A DNA stretch of 64,000 nucleotides from Pantoea rwandensis (GCF_000759475.1 NZ_CP009454.1:2790001-2854000), one strand, 5' to 3'; shown: positions 26,142-35,375, counted from the stretch's first letter. Program-made: numbers and translations. The notes: generated by a model not told the origin, from the sequence alone.

Positions 26142-27296
26142 GTGAAGATCAGCGCCATTGATGTCACTCTTTTTACCTACCCAACGCGCCGTGTTTCCGA
26201 CAGCGCCGGGCACTCCCATCCCGGTGCAGAAACCGATGCACAAATGGCGCTGCTCACCCTGACCAGCGAAGACGGCGATTGTGGTTACGCCTTTGCGCCA
26301 GCAGAAGTCATACGGCCGCATGTGGTCAACGCCTTCTTCCGTAAGGTGCTGATTGGGCAAAACGCCTTTGATCGTGAACGTCTTTGGCAGGATCTGGTGC
26401 ACTGGCAGCGCGGCAGCGCACATCAGCTCACCGAACGAGCGCTCTCCGCCGTGGAACAAGCCCTGTGGGATTTGATTGGCCGCAAACTTAAACAGCCGGT
26501 GCATAAGCTGCTGGGCGGCTATCGCGAGAAAATTCCCGCTTACGGCAGCACCATGTGTGGCGATGAGCTTGAAGGTGGCCTCTCAACGCCGGACGAGTAC
26601 GCCCAGTTTGCCGAGAAGTTGGTAGCTCGCGGTTATCAAGCCATCAAACTGCATACCTGGATGCCGCCGGTTTCGTTTGCCCCCAGCACCGCGATGGATA
26701 TCAAAGCCTGTGCCGCGGTACGCGAAGCGGTAGGTCCGGATATCGCCCTGATGCTGGACGGCTACCACTGGTACAGTCGCAGCGAGGCCCTCACCATCGG
26801 TAAAGCACTGGAGAAGCTCAATTTCGCCTGGTTTGAAGAGCCGATGGAAGAGGAAAGCATGGCCTCCTATGCCTGGCTGGCGGAAAACCTCAGCATTGAC
26901 GTCCTTGGGCCGGAGAGTCTCGGCGGCAAACACCACAGCCGTGCCGATTGGGTGCGTGCAGGAGCCTGTGACATCCTGCGGGCCGGGGCCAACGGTGTCG
27001 GTGGCATCTCTGCCACCCTGAAAGTGGCCAGCCTGGCCGAAGCCTTCGGTATGGATTGTGAAGTCCATGGCAACGGTGCGGCCAGCATCGCGGTGGTGGG
27101 TGCGATTCGTAACTGCCGCTGGTATGAGCGCGGACTGCTGCACCCTTTCCTCGATTACGAACAACCGCCCACCTATCTCAACAGCCTGGTCGATCCGATG
27201 GATGACCAGGGCTTTGTGCATCTACCCACGCGGCCTGGACTCGGGGAGGACATCAATTTCAGCTGGATTGAAACGCATACGGTGAATCGCTGGTAA
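26142..27296 (+). CDS. Enolase-superfamily sugar-acid dehydratase (mandelate racemase/muconate lactonizing type)
   Basis: This 384-residue enzyme abstracts a proton next to a carboxylate, and probably dehydrates a sugar acid. Metal ligands are visible as LMLDGYHW (Asp), WFEEPM (Glu) and LGPESLGG (Glu). The second-strand base motif is KLHTW (Lys-x-His), and a later His is in DCEVHGNG. A KxH base pattern is seen in several acid-sugar dehydratases. The GTG at 26142 follows GGAGG by seven bases. It is followed by a five-gene oligopeptide-type importer on the same strand and preceded by CRP- and KdgR-like sites. Substrate unknown; a uronate-derived acid is the best guess. Confidence 0.85.
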   Translation: MKISAIDVTLFTYPTRRVSDSAGHSHPGAETDAQMALLTLTSEDGDCGYAFAPAEVIRPHVVNAFFRKVLIGQNAFDRERLWQDLVHWQRGSAHQLTERALSAVEQALWDLIGRKLKQPVHKLLGGYREKIPAYGSTMCGDELEGGLSTPDEYAQFAEKLVARGYQAIKLHTWMPPVSFAPSTAMDIKACAAVREAVGPDIALMLDGYHWYSRSEALTIGKALEKLNFAWFEEPMEEESMASYAWLAENLSIDVLGPESLGGKHHSRADWVRAGACDILRAGANGVGGISATLKVASLAEAFGMDCEVHGNGAASIAVVGAIRNCRWYERGLLHPFLDYEQPPTYLNSLVDPMDDQGFVHLPTRPGLGEDINFSWIETHTVNRW

Positions 27297-27356
27297 GCGT
27301 CGAACACAAGCAGTACGGCAAACAACTATAAACCTCTGACCTGCTGGACTTTGCTT

Positions 27357-28988
27357 ATGAATATTTCTCGTTATTGCAGAGCGTGGTGCGCCACGCTGCT
27401 GCTGCTCACGGGTAGCCCGTCGCTGCTGGCCGCCACGCCAGACGACCAGCTGATCGTGGGCATGAACATGAACAACCTATTGACGCTCGATCCCGCTGCC
27501 ATGACCGGCAATGAAGTGATGGGCATTGTGGTCAATCTCTATGATGGGCTCGTCGAGTTGGACCCGCGCCAGCTCACCCACGTGCGCCCTGCTCTGGCGG
27601 AACGTTGGGAGATCAGCGCCGATCATCGCCAACTCACTTTCCATCTGCGAGATGGCGTGCATTTCCATTCCGGTCACCCGCTGACGAGCGAGGACGTGAT
27701 TTGGTCAATGCGTCGGGTGCTGCATCTTAATCTGGCACAAGCTTCAGTGTGGAAATCGTACGGCTTTAGCAAAGACAATGTGGATCAGATGATCACTGCC
27801 CCCGATGCCCACACGGTGGTGATCCAGTTGCCTAAGCCTAACGATCCGCAGCTGGTGCTCTATTCCCTGGCCGCACTCGGCAGCATGGTGGTGCTGGACA
27901 GCAAAACGGTGCAGGCACATGCGGTCAATAATGACTGGGGCAACCGCTGGTTAACCACGCACGAAGCCGGTTCAGGCCCGTTTAGTCTTGATGTGTGGCA
28001 GGCCAAAGATGTATTACGCATGAGCAGGGATGCAAATTACTGGCGTGGCGCTGCCAGATTAACCCGCGTGGTGTTCCGCCATTTGCAGGAGTCACAAACC
28101 CTGCGTTTGATGATGCAAAAAGGGGATATCGACATTGCCAGCAATATGGCGATCCCGGATGTGCAGGCATTGCGTCACGATCCCGATCTGACCATTGATG
28201 CGGTGCAAAAAGGCACGCTCTATTACCTGGCAATGAGCATGAAGGATGACCACTTCGCCAACCCGCAAGTGCGCGAAGCCGTGCGCTACTTAGTCGATTA
28301 TCAGGGCATCAATAAAACCCTGATGGCCGGTTATGGCACCTTGCATCAGCGTCCGATCCAGTCTGGTATGCCTGAAACACTGCCCGATCCCGGCTATCGA
28401 CTCGATGTGCCACGCGCCAAAGCGTTGCTGGCGGCTGCGGGTTATCCCAACGGTTTCGACACCACCTTGCGCGTGTTAGCCGACCAACCCTTCCTGAACA
28501 TCGCCATCGCCATTCAATCGACACTGATGCAGGCAGGCATTCGCGCCAAAATCATCACCGGCACCGGTAACCAGATTTATGGCGCAATGCGCGAACGCCA
28601 GTTCAATTTACTGGTCGGTCGTGGTGGCAGCGGTGTAGAACCGCACCCGCACTCTAGTCTGCGTTCGCTGGTGTACAACCCGAATAATGCTGACAGTGCC
28701 CGGCTGACGAATTTTCAAGGCTGGCGCACCGGTTTCTACGATGCCCAGCTCAACAAGATGATCGATCAGGCGCTACTGGAACGAGATACACAAAAGCAGC
28801 AGCAGGATTATTTTGCCATTCAACGACGTTATGACCAGTTGATTCCGGCTCTGATGCCGATTTCTCAAATGACCGATTCGGTGGTGGTGAACAATCGCGT
28901 GCAGGATTATGTGCCGCACCCTTCCGCCACCACCTTCCTGCGCGATGTGTGGAAAACGCCAGACAGCCTGGCTGGAGGTGCCCAATGA
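27357..28988 (+). CDS. ABC importer substrate-binding protein, DppA/OppA family
   Basis: A 543-residue family 5 extracellular binding protein with a signal peptide ending LLAA. The family pattern is present: NNLLTLDPAAMTGNEVMGIVVNLYDGLVELD, LAERWEISADHRQLTFHLRDGVHFHSGHPLTSEDV, and VREAVRYLVDYQGI. ATG 27357 is chosen over the TTG at 27351. It is the first transport gene of a complete Dpp-type system and overlaps the permease start (ATGA). Several members of this family carry sugar acids or oligosaccharides instead of peptides, which the upstream dehydratase favours here. Confidence 0.9.
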   Translation: MNISRYCRAWCATLLLLTGSPSLLAATPDDQLIVGMNMNNLLTLDPAAMTGNEVMGIVVNLYDGLVELDPRQLTHVRPALAERWEISADHRQLTFHLRDGVHFHSGHPLTSEDVIWSMRRVLHLNLAQASVWKSYGFSKDNVDQMITAPDAHTVVIQLPKPNDPQLVLYSLAALGSMVVLDSKTVQAHAVNNDWGNRWLTTHEAGSGPFSLDVWQAKDVLRMSRDANYWRGAARLTRVVFRHLQESQTLRLMMQKGDIDIASNMAIPDVQALRHDPDLTIDAVQKGTLYYLAMSMKDDHFANPQVREAVRYLVDYQGINKTLMAGYGTLHQRPIQSGMPETLPDPGYRLDVPRAKALLAAAGYPNGFDTTLRVLADQPFLNIAIAIQSTLMQAGIRAKIITGTGNQIYGAMRERQFNLLVGRGGSGVEPHPHSSLRSLVYNPNNADSARLTNFQGWRTGFYDAQLNKMIDQALLERDTQKQQQDYFAIQRRYDQLIPALMPISQMTDSVVVNNRVQDYVPHPSATTFLRDVWKTPDSLAGGAQ

Positions 28989-30010
28989 CCTTAACCAAAC
29001 GTCACTGGCGGCGAGCGCGTAGCCGTGTATTGCAGGTCGCAATCACGCTGTTCGGCCTGTTGCTACTCACTTTCTTTATTGGCCGCGTGATGCCGCTGGA
29101 TCCGGTGCTGGCGATTGTCGGACCGGATGCCGATCACGCCACCTATCAGCAGGTTTACCACCAGCTGGGTTTTGATAAACCGTTGTGGGTGCAGTTCTGG
29201 ATTTATCTGCAAGGCTTGCTGCACGGCAATCTTGGGCTGGCGCTGCTCACCGGACAGCCGGTGATCAACGATATTCTGCGAGTGTTCCCAGCCACCGTTG
29301 AACTGGCCACACTCGCCATTCTGCTCGGCACCGGTCTGGGCGTGCCGCTGGGCGTGTGGGCTGCTGCACGGCGCAACAGCGTGGTGGATTATCTGGTGCG
29401 CATCATCAGTCTGGCCGGCTACTCCACGCCAATTTTCTGGGTCGGTATGATCGGTTTACTGCTGTTCTACGCGCATCTGGGTTGGGTCGGCGGTGCCGGT
29501 CGGGTTGATTTCAGTCTCGATGGCATTGTGCCGCGTCGCACTGGATTATTGCTGATCGATGCGCTGCTGGCAGGCAATCTCACGGTGTTTAACAATGCGC
29601 TCAATCATCTGATCCTGCCCGCTTCTTTGTTGGGCTTCCATTCACTGGCCTACATTAGCCGCATGACGCGCAGCTTTATGCTGGCGCAGCTGTCGCAGGA
29701 ATTCATTTTGACCGCGCGGGTGAAAGGCCTGACGGAGTGGCAGGTGATTTGGCAACACGCCTTCCGCAATATTCTGGTGCAGCTGCTGACGGTGGTGGCG
29801 CTGGCGTATGGATCGTTGCTCGAAGGCGCGGTGCTGATTGAAACCGTGTTTTCCTGGCCCGGTTTTGGCTCTTATCTCACGGGCAGCCTGATGCTCGGCG
29901 ATATGAATGCGGTGATGGGCTGCGTATTGGTGGTCGGCCTGATTTTCGTGCTGCTTAACCTGCTCTCTGACCTGCTTTATCAGGTATTCGATCCGAGGAC
30001 CAAAGTATGA
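28985..30010 (+). CDS. ABC permease, DppB type
   Basis: A 341-residue inner-membrane permease. It has the N-terminal LLTFFIGRVMPLDPVLAIVG segment, six hydrophobic spans and the cytoplasmic EAA loop FILTARVKGLTEWQVIWQHAFRNILVQLLT, which couples to the ATPases. It overlaps its upstream neighbour's stop and its downstream neighbour's start by four bases each, so the importer genes are tightly coupled. Confidence 0.93.
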   Translation: MTLTKRHWRRARSRVLQVAITLFGLLLLTFFIGRVMPLDPVLAIVGPDADHATYQQVYHQLGFDKPLWVQFWIYLQGLLHGNLGLALLTGQPVINDILRVFPATVELATLAILLGTGLGVPLGVWAAARRNSVVDYLVRIISLAGYSTPIFWVGMIGLLLFYAHLGWVGGAGRVDFSLDGIVPRRTGLLLIDALLAGNLTVFNNALNHLILPASLLGFHSLAYISRMTRSFMLAQLSQEFILTARVKGLTEWQVIWQHAFRNILVQLLTVVALAYGSLLEGAVLIETVFSWPGFGSYLTGSLMLGDMNAVMGCVLVVGLIFVLLNLLSDLLYQVFDPRTKV

Positions 30011-30912
30011 CTGCCTCTCTCGATCTGCTTCATGCCAGCACCACGCGTGAACGCGTGGCACGCTGTCGCCGTACTCTCTCGCGTATCGGCCATTTCCTGT
30101 GGCAAATGGCCTGCAATCCCCTCACGGCCATCGGCGGGGGCATCATTTTACTGCTGCTGATAGTGGCACTGTTTGCACCGTGGATCGCCCCCTACCACCC
30201 ACTGATTCAGGATTTGAATAACGCACTCACGCCGCCAAACGCACAGCACTGGTTTGGCACCGATGAGTTTGGACGCGACATCTTCAGTCGTCTGGTGTGG
30301 GGGGCGCGCATTACTTTGTACATCGTCATGCTGGTGTCGATCACCGTCGGGCCATTAGGCCTGCTGTTGGGTGTGACTGCGGGCTACTTCGGCGGCAAAG
30401 TGGACAGCGTATTAATGCGCGTCACCGATATCTTCATCTCGTTCCCGAGTCTGGTGCTGGCGTTGGCGTTTGTCGCGGCGCTGGGTCCCGGCCTGGAACA
30501 TGTGGTGATGGCCATCACCCTCACCGCCTGGCCGCCGATTGCTCGCCTGGCTCGCGCGGAAGCGCTGTCGCTGCGTCAGGCGGACTTTGTCTCTGCCGTG
30601 CGCCTGCAAGGTGCCTCTTCTCTGCGCATTTTGTGGAAACACATCGTGCCGCTGTGTCTGCCCTCGGTGATCATCCGCATCACCATGAACATGGCCGGCA
30701 TTATTCTCACCGCCGCCGGACTCGGTTTTCTTGGCTTGGGTGCGCAGCCGCCCGATCCTGAATGGGGCGCGATGATCGCCAGTGGCCGCACTTACATGCT
30801 GGAGTGCTGGTGGGTAGTGACCGTGCCGGGATTAGCGATTTTGATCAACAGTCTGGCGTTTAATTTCTTAGGAGATGGCTTACGTGACATCCTCGATCCC
30901 CGTAGCGAATAG
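30007..30912 (+). CDS. ABC permease, DppC type
   Basis: A 301-residue second permease of the importer. Marks are LIVALFAPWIAPYHPLIQDLNNALTPPNAQHWFGTDEFGRDIFSRLVWGARI, the classic DppC stretch, and the EAA loop DFVSAVRLQGASSLRILWKHIVPLCLPSVI. It forms the membrane channel with the DppB-type protein. Its 3' end overlaps the first ATPase gene by about 29 bases. Confidence 0.93.
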   Translation: MTASLDLLHASTTRERVARCRRTLSRIGHFLWQMACNPLTAIGGGIILLLLIVALFAPWIAPYHPLIQDLNNALTPPNAQHWFGTDEFGRDIFSRLVWGARITLYIVMLVSITVGPLGLLLGVTAGYFGGKVDSVLMRVTDIFISFPSLVLALAFVAALGPGLEHVVMAITLTAWPPIARLARAEALSLRQADFVSAVRLQGASSLRILWKHIVPLCLPSVIIRITMNMAGIILTAAGLGFLGLGAQPPDPEWGAMIASGRTYMLECWWVVTVPGLAILINSLAFNFLGDGLRDILDPRSE

Positions 30913-31750
30913 CGCTGTTCCCCTGCTCGATGTGCAGGACCTTCAGGTTAATTTCGTCAATGGCCGCCAGATGACGCCAGCGGTGCGTGGCATCTCCTTC
31001 CAGTTAGGCAAAGAGAAGCTGGCAATTGTCGGTGAGTCAGGCTCAGGCAAATCCACGGTCGGCCGGGCGCTGTTGCAACTGCACCCGCGCAGCGCGCAAG
31101 TGACCGCACAGCGCATGCAGTTTGCCGATGTCGATCTGCTACGCGCTTCGCCTGCACAAATGCGTGCCGTGCGCGGCAAACGTATTTCGATGATCATGCA
31201 AGACCCTAAATACTCACTGAATCCTGTGGTACGCGTGGGTGAGCAAATTGCCGAAGCCTGGCGCAGTCACCATCCGGGGCAGCGCGAGGTGGCACGCCAG
31301 CGGGCGCTGGAGATGCTGGAGGTGGTACAGATTCGCGATCCACTGCGTGTGTACCAATGTTATCCGCACGAGATCTCAGGCGGTCAAGGCCAGCGCGTGA
31401 TGATCGCCATGATGCTGATCACCGACCCCGAGTTGCTGATCGCCGATGAGCCGACCTCGGCGCTGGATGTGTCGGTCCGGTTGCAGGTGTTGACGCTGCT
31501 GGATGAGTTGGTGCAGCAGCGCGGGCTGGGCCTGATCTTTATCAGTCACGACCTCAATCTGGTGCGACGTTTTTGCGATCGCGTGTTGGTGATGTATGCC
31601 GGCCGCGTGGTCGAATCGCTGGCCGCCGATCAGCTCGTTCATGCCCGGCATCCTTATACCCAGGGATTACTGGCCTCGCTGCCGGATATGGACGCACGCC
31701 GCTCGCGATTACCGGTGCTGCAGCGCCAGTCCAGCTGGTTACAACCTTAA
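30884..31750 (+). CDS. ABC ATPase, DppD type
   Basis: The first of two ATPases of the importer. Walker A is GESGSGKSTVGRA, the signature is ISGGQGQRVMIAMML, and Walker B is LLIADEPTSALDVS. The C-terminal oligopeptide-ATPase extension is shortened. GTG 30884 is preferred because AGGAG (30870-30874) is nine bases away; the ATG at 30875 abuts that site. Product about 288 residues. Confidence 0.9.
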   Translation: MTSSIPVANSAVPLLDVQDLQVNFVNGRQMTPAVRGISFQLGKEKLAIVGESGSGKSTVGRALLQLHPRSAQVTAQRMQFADVDLLRASPAQMRAVRGKRISMIMQDPKYSLNPVVRVGEQIAEAWRSHHPGQREVARQRALEMLEVVQIRDPLRVYQCYPHEISGGQGQRVMIAMMLITDPELLIADEPTSALDVSVRLQVLTLLDELVQQRGLGLIFISHDLNLVRRFCDRVLVMYAGRVVESLAADQLVHARHPYTQGLLASLPDMDARRSRLPVLQRQSSWLQP

Positions 31751-31759
31751 GGAGAGAGC

Positions 31760-32506
31760 ATGAACGAGATGATCCGTGTGAGTCACCTTAACCTTAGCTT
31801 TGGCGAGGACGAGCAGCGCAACCAGGTGCTGTATGACGTCAATTTGTCGGTGCGTGAAGGAGAAATTTTTGGCCTGGTCGGCGAGTCTGGATCGGGGAAA
31901 ACCACGGTGCTGAAATGTCTTGCCGGGCTGTTTACCCATTGGGACGGCGAGCTCGCGATTGCAGGGCGAAAACGGGAGCATCGCATCGACCGTGCCCTCT
32001 GCCGCCAGGTGCAGATGGTGTTCCAGGATCCCTATGGCTCGTTGCATCCGCGCCACACCATTGGCGACATCCTGGAAGAGCCTTTGCACATTCACAGTAT
32101 CGGACAACGTTCGCAACGCGTGATTGCCATGTTGGAAAAGGTAGGACTCAATCGTGCCTGGCAAACCCGCTATCCGCATCAGCTCTCTGGCGGTCAGCGC
32201 CAGCGTGTGGCCATAGCCCGTGCGTTGATTCTCGAACCACGTGTGCTATTGCTGGATGAGCCCACCTCCGCGCTCGATGTCTCCGTGCAGGCAGAGATTC
32301 TCAACTTGTTAAGCGACTTGCAGCAGCAGGAGAACTTGACCTACATGATGGTGACGCACGATCTGGGCGTCGTGGCGCATCTGTGCCATCGAGTGGCGGT
32401 GATGCAGCATGGCAAGCTGTTAGAAACATTAGATGTGGAAACCCTGGTGGGTAATGGTGCGCAGATGCCCTATACGCGAATGCTGGTGGAATCGAGCCGG
32501 GCTTAA
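31760..32506 (+). CDS. ABC ATPase, DppF type
   Basis: A 248-residue second ATPase, with Walker A GESGSGKTTVLKC, signature LSGGQRQRVAIARAL and Walker B LLLDEPTSALDVS. AAGGAG lies seven bases before ATG 31760. It closes the importer operon. The 32507-32770 gap after it has no convincing gene; it contains a GCCGCAGC/GCTGCGGC hairpin near 32562-32583 that may stop transcription. Confidence 0.92.
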   Translation: MNEMIRVSHLNLSFGEDEQRNQVLYDVNLSVREGEIFGLVGESGSGKTTVLKCLAGLFTHWDGELAIAGRKREHRIDRALCRQVQMVFQDPYGSLHPRHTIGDILEEPLHIHSIGQRSQRVIAMLEKVGLNRAWQTRYPHQLSGGQRQRVAIARALILEPRVLLLDEPTSALDVSVQAEILNLLSDLQQQENLTYMMVTHDLGVVAHLCHRVAVMQHGKLLETLDVETLVGNGAQMPYTRMLVESSRA

Positions 32507-32770
32507 ATAATGGGGCCTGTTAAAGCATCAATTAAGCATGGGGTGATAACGCAGTCTGGTGCCGCAGCAGAGGCGCTGCGGCCCGTACCCTTGCAGATGA
32601 AAGAAAACGGCCTTTTTGAAAAAGTCAGTCTGGCCAGATCATAGGCTTAACTCATCGATCTTAAGAACCAAAACACATCCGTAAGATGGCTTGGTTCGAT
32701 TCTGCAAGGCGCGCATTCAGGCGCACCTTCATACCGATACAAAATTTTCTCGGCTGAACGCAACCCATCG

Positions 32771-33406
32771 TTACAGCAGATCACGAACAAAGCGCACGAT
32801 GTCCTGATTCTGTCCGTGTTCGAACAGACACGCCTGGAAGCGAGCACCGCCAACGGCGGCTTTCACCAGTTCAGGATCCAGTGCGCGCAGTGAATCAAGG
32901 TAATCTTCTTTCAGCAACGTGGCTTTCACCTGATTGAGAATGCCCGTATTACGCACCTGCGGTTCTTTACGCTCTGGCGGATAGCCTAAGCCTTTTTCGC
33001 CGGTGAAGGCTTTCTCGAAGATAAACCGTAGATTCAACTCGGCTCCCCAACCAAAACCCTTGGCGAAAGGCAGCGACAGCGCATTGCCGTTGTTAATTTG
33101 CGCGAACAGATAAGCATCGGCGGGATCGATACAGTAGCCGCACACGACACCGGGATGCAGGTTGAGCGACACCAATGCTCCTTGCCCGGTCCCACAACCT
33201 GCGACCACAAAGTCAGCCGCTTTACTGTTCAGCAACAGTCCAGCCATGATGCCGAGGTGAATATAAGTCAGATGATGATCCTGCTCGTCGCTCATGCCGA
33301 CGTTAAACACCTGATGGCCGAGCGGTTGCGCGACAGTTTGCAGTTCTTTCCATACGGTTGCGTTCTTAGCGGCCTGGCTATTTTCCATCATCAAAGCGAT
33401 TTTCAT
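32771..33406 (-). CDS. RpiB/LacAB-family sugar isomerase, DhuI-like (unsaturated-uronate pathway)
   Basis: A 211-residue isomerase of the RpiB/LacAB fold. The signature loop reads ADFVVAGCGTGQGALVSLN, and CGYCIDPADAYLFAQINNGNALSLPFAKGFGWGAELNLR follows. This pattern is close to streptococcal DhuI, which converts 4-deoxy-5-keto-hexuronate to the 2,5-diketo form, the same step as KduI. It is longer than RpiB (about 150) because of the C-terminal extension. It is divergent from kdgF, with a KdgR-like box and a CRP site between them. Both proteins would act in succession on unsaturated uronates. Function is inferred from family and context. Confidence 0.72.
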   Translation of the reverse strand: MKIALMMENSQAAKNATVWKELQTVAQPLGHQVFNVGMSDEQDHHLTYIHLGIMAGLLLNSKAADFVVAGCGTGQGALVSLNLHPGVVCGYCIDPADAYLFAQINNGNALSLPFAKGFGWGAELNLRFIFEKAFTGEKGLGYPPERKEPQVRNTGILNQVKATLLKEDYLDSLRALDPELVKAAVGGARFQACLFEHGQNQDIVRFVRDLL

Positions 33407-33424
33407 GATCCATCCTCAGATTAA

Positions 33425-33443
33425 TTTGAAACACCGTTTCATT
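33425..33443. promoter_or_regulatory. KdgR box between the DhuI-like gene and kdgF
   Basis: TTTGAAACACCGTTTCATT fits AATRAAAYRNYRTTTYATT at all informative positions but the first two. The core TGAAAC-N3-GTTTCA is a perfect inverted repeat. It lies 19 bases upstream of the isomerase start. Confidence 0.75.
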
Positions 33444-33488
33444 TTAATCGAGGTGCGCTAAAATGCAGCCCTGAAATGTCCCTTTCGA

Positions 33489-33504
33489 TGTGAGATCTGT
33501 CACA
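33489..33504. promoter_or_regulatory. CRP site upstream of kdgF
   Basis: TGTGAGATCTGTCACA is an exact TGTGA-N6-TCACA match. It lies 31 bases before the kdgF ATG and 83 bases from the isomerase start, so it may activate the isomerase gene while overlapping the kdgF promoter. Confidence 0.72.
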
Positions 33505-33534
33505 CATTGATGAAGTCACTGGTGAGGAAAAACG

Positions 33535-33864
33535 ATGTTTATTTATAAAAGCGCGACGACTAAAGAAGACCTCGGCAACGGCGTGACGCGGCGCGTCATG
33601 GCCCACGGGGGGCGGATGATGGCGGTCGAAGTGACCTTTGAAAAGGATGCGGTGGGGCCATTGCATCATCACCCCCATGAGCAACTGACCTATGTGTTGG
33701 CCGGCCGTTTTGCTTTTACGATTGATGGGGTTACGCAGGAAGTCGGCGCGGGAGACACATTATATAAAGCGCCTAATGTGGTGCACGGTTGCGTCTGTCT
33801 GGAGGCGGGGACGCTGCTGGATACCTTCACGCCACAGCGCGAGGATTTTCTCGGATCGCGGTAG
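33535..33864 (+). CDS. kdgF: Cupin protein KdgF (linearises unsaturated uronates)
   Basis: A 109-residue single-domain cupin. KdgF opens the ring of 4,5-unsaturated uronates from pectin or alginate to the linear ketone. It begins with the LGNGVTRRVMAHGGRMMAVEVTFEKDA pattern of KdgF, has metal ligands in LHHHPHEQ and a later His in APNVVHGC, and ends TLLDTFTPQREDFL, as in the Yersinia protein. GAGGA lies upstream of ATG 33535. The neighbouring isomerase should accept its product. Confidence 0.9.
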   Translation: MFIYKSATTKEDLGNGVTRRVMAHGGRMMAVEVTFEKDAVGPLHHHPHEQLTYVLAGRFAFTIDGVTQEVGAGDTLYKAPNVVHGCVCLEAGTLLDTFTPQREDFLGSR

Positions 33865-34051
33865 ATAGCGGATACACATGCAGGTGCATCCCTGGAGAGT
33901 GCATGCGTTCCTGCTGGATTGCCGCTTGCCCGTTAAACGATCAGCGTTAGCGCCGTCTGGGGCCGCTCATTAACTTCTGTACGTGATGTCAAAAGGCTAC
34001 AAATATGGCGGGTAGCTCAGGATGGACGTGATGGCAGCCGCCCCAGTGCGC

Positions 34052-34084
34052 AAAAAAAGCTGCCACTTCGAGAAGTGACAGCTT
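34052..34084 (-). terminator. Rho-independent terminator of the scs operon
   Basis: On the minus strand AAGCTGTCACTT pairs with AAGTGGCAGCTT around CTCG, followed by seven T (34058-34052). It lies about 65 bases past the scsD stop. The rest of the 33865-34149 gap shows no gene. Confidence 0.9.
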
Positions 34085-34149
34085 ACTAAGCTAAAGCCTT
34101 ATTTGTCCGTCAATACGCTTCTTAGCGCGATCTGACACTCACTGGCGCG

Positions 34150-34653
34150 TTAGTGAAATTTTTCCGCCCACCATAGCCGCAATTTCAGTCCCCAGGTGCT
34201 GCTCCAACCGGTGGTGGTGCTGACCACTTTGCCGCGCTGTAGCACGATAAATGTTGGCGTCACGTTGATATCCCAGCGTTGGCTCACTGCACCGTTTTCA
34301 TCGTTCACCGCCGGGCCCTGCAGGCCTTTTTTGTCCAGCCAGGTGGCGACACGCTGGTCATCACCCGACCGTAGTGCCACGGTCACCACCGGCGTACCGT
34401 TCTGGCTGAGCGCAGCCACCGTTGGCGTGGTGAGTTTGCACACCCCGCACCAGGTGGCCCACACATACACCAGCACCGGCTTATCCTGACTTAACGTGGC
34501 CAGGTTAACTTCGCTATTGATCGTCGTCAGCGGCTGTTGTGCCAGATCGGCTGGCAGCTGCGGGGCGCGCAGCCAATCCATGCCCCAAATTATCGCCGCG
34601 GCAATCAGCACCAGCACTGCTGCTTCACGCAGCCAGCGCTTGAGACGCATCAT
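34150..34653 (-). CDS. scsD: ScsD, membrane-tethered thioredoxin-like protein
   Basis: A 167-residue protein anchored by one N-terminal membrane segment, with a periplasmic thioredoxin fold. The active site is ATWCGVCKLT (CGVC), with cis-Pro in NVTPTFIV. In Salmonella, ScsD works with ScsB and ScsC in thiol chemistry and copper tolerance. Its start overlaps the scsC stop. Confidence 0.92.
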   Translation of the reverse strand: MMRLKRWLREAAVLVLIAAAIIWGMDWLRAPQLPADLAQQPLTTINSEVNLATLSQDKPVLVYVWATWCGVCKLTTPTVAALSQNGTPVVTVALRSGDDQRVATWLDKKGLQGPAVNDENGAVSQRWDINVTPTFIVLQRGKVVSTTTGWSSTWGLKLRLWWAEKFH

Positions 34654-35375
34654 GGTTTCGCCTGCAACGCGCCCTTCACTGCGGCTTCCAGTTGCGCATA
34701 AGGCACCGCGCCGCTGATCAGCTCATTGCCCACCAGCGTAGCAGGCGTGCCCTGTACACCTAACTGCTGCGCCAGCGTCAGATTCTCATTGATGGTGTCG
34801 AGGCTGGCTTTACTGGGTTCTTTCAGCTTGATACCGGTTTTATCCAGCGCCGCGGCAATGCTCGCTTCGTCGTGGTTGCCCTTTTTCGCCATTAAGCGCT
34901 CGTGGAGTTTCAGGAAGTTTTTAGGTTGCTGTTCCCAAACCGTCAATGCCAAACGCGCGGATGTCAAAGAGGTTTCGGCACGATACGGCAGCGGTTTTAA
35001 TACTACCGCCACCTGTGGATAGGTTTTCAGCAGCTTCTCAATATCCGCATCGAATTTCTTGCAGAACACGCAGTTGTAGTCAGTGAAATACACCAGCGTC
35101 AGCGCCGGTTTTTCTGCCCCGATGCGCGGCGAGCCGGCATCATTGAACAGGGCATCGTGGTTTTTCTTTACCATCTGCGCGACAACGCTCTGCTGCTGTT
35201 TCGCCGCTTCTTTATCAAACGCATCAGCTGCTTCGGCCAGAATCGCCGGATTCTGCACCAGCGTTTCACGAATCAGCTGTTTGATGCGTGCCTCTTGTTC
35301 AGGTGTAAACGGTGCCGCCGCCAGTGCAGGCAGGCTCAGAAACATCAGGGACAGTAACAGGGATTTTTTCATCAT
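34650..35375 (-). CDS. scsC: ScsC, periplasmic DsbA/DsbG-like oxidoreductase
   Basis: A 241-residue exported thioredoxin-fold protein with a signal peptide ending LAAA. An N-terminal helix (residues ~25-80) of the oligomerisation type precedes the catalytic domain with FTDYNCVFCKKF (CVFC) and cis-Pro GTPATLV. ScsC is kept reduced by ScsB and protects cysteines during copper stress. The signal start is at the first or second Met. Confidence 0.92.
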   Translation of the reverse strand: MMKKSLLLSLMFLSLPALAAAPFTPEQEARIKQLIRETLVQNPAILAEAADAFDKEAAKQQQSVVAQMVKKNHDALFNDAGSPRIGAEKPALTLVYFTDYNCVFCKKFDADIEKLLKTYPQVAVVLKPLPYRAETSLTSARLALTVWEQQPKNFLKLHERLMAKKGNHDEASIAAALDKTGIKLKEPSKASLDTINENLTLAQQLGVQGTPATLVGNELISGAVPYAQLEAAVKGALQAKP

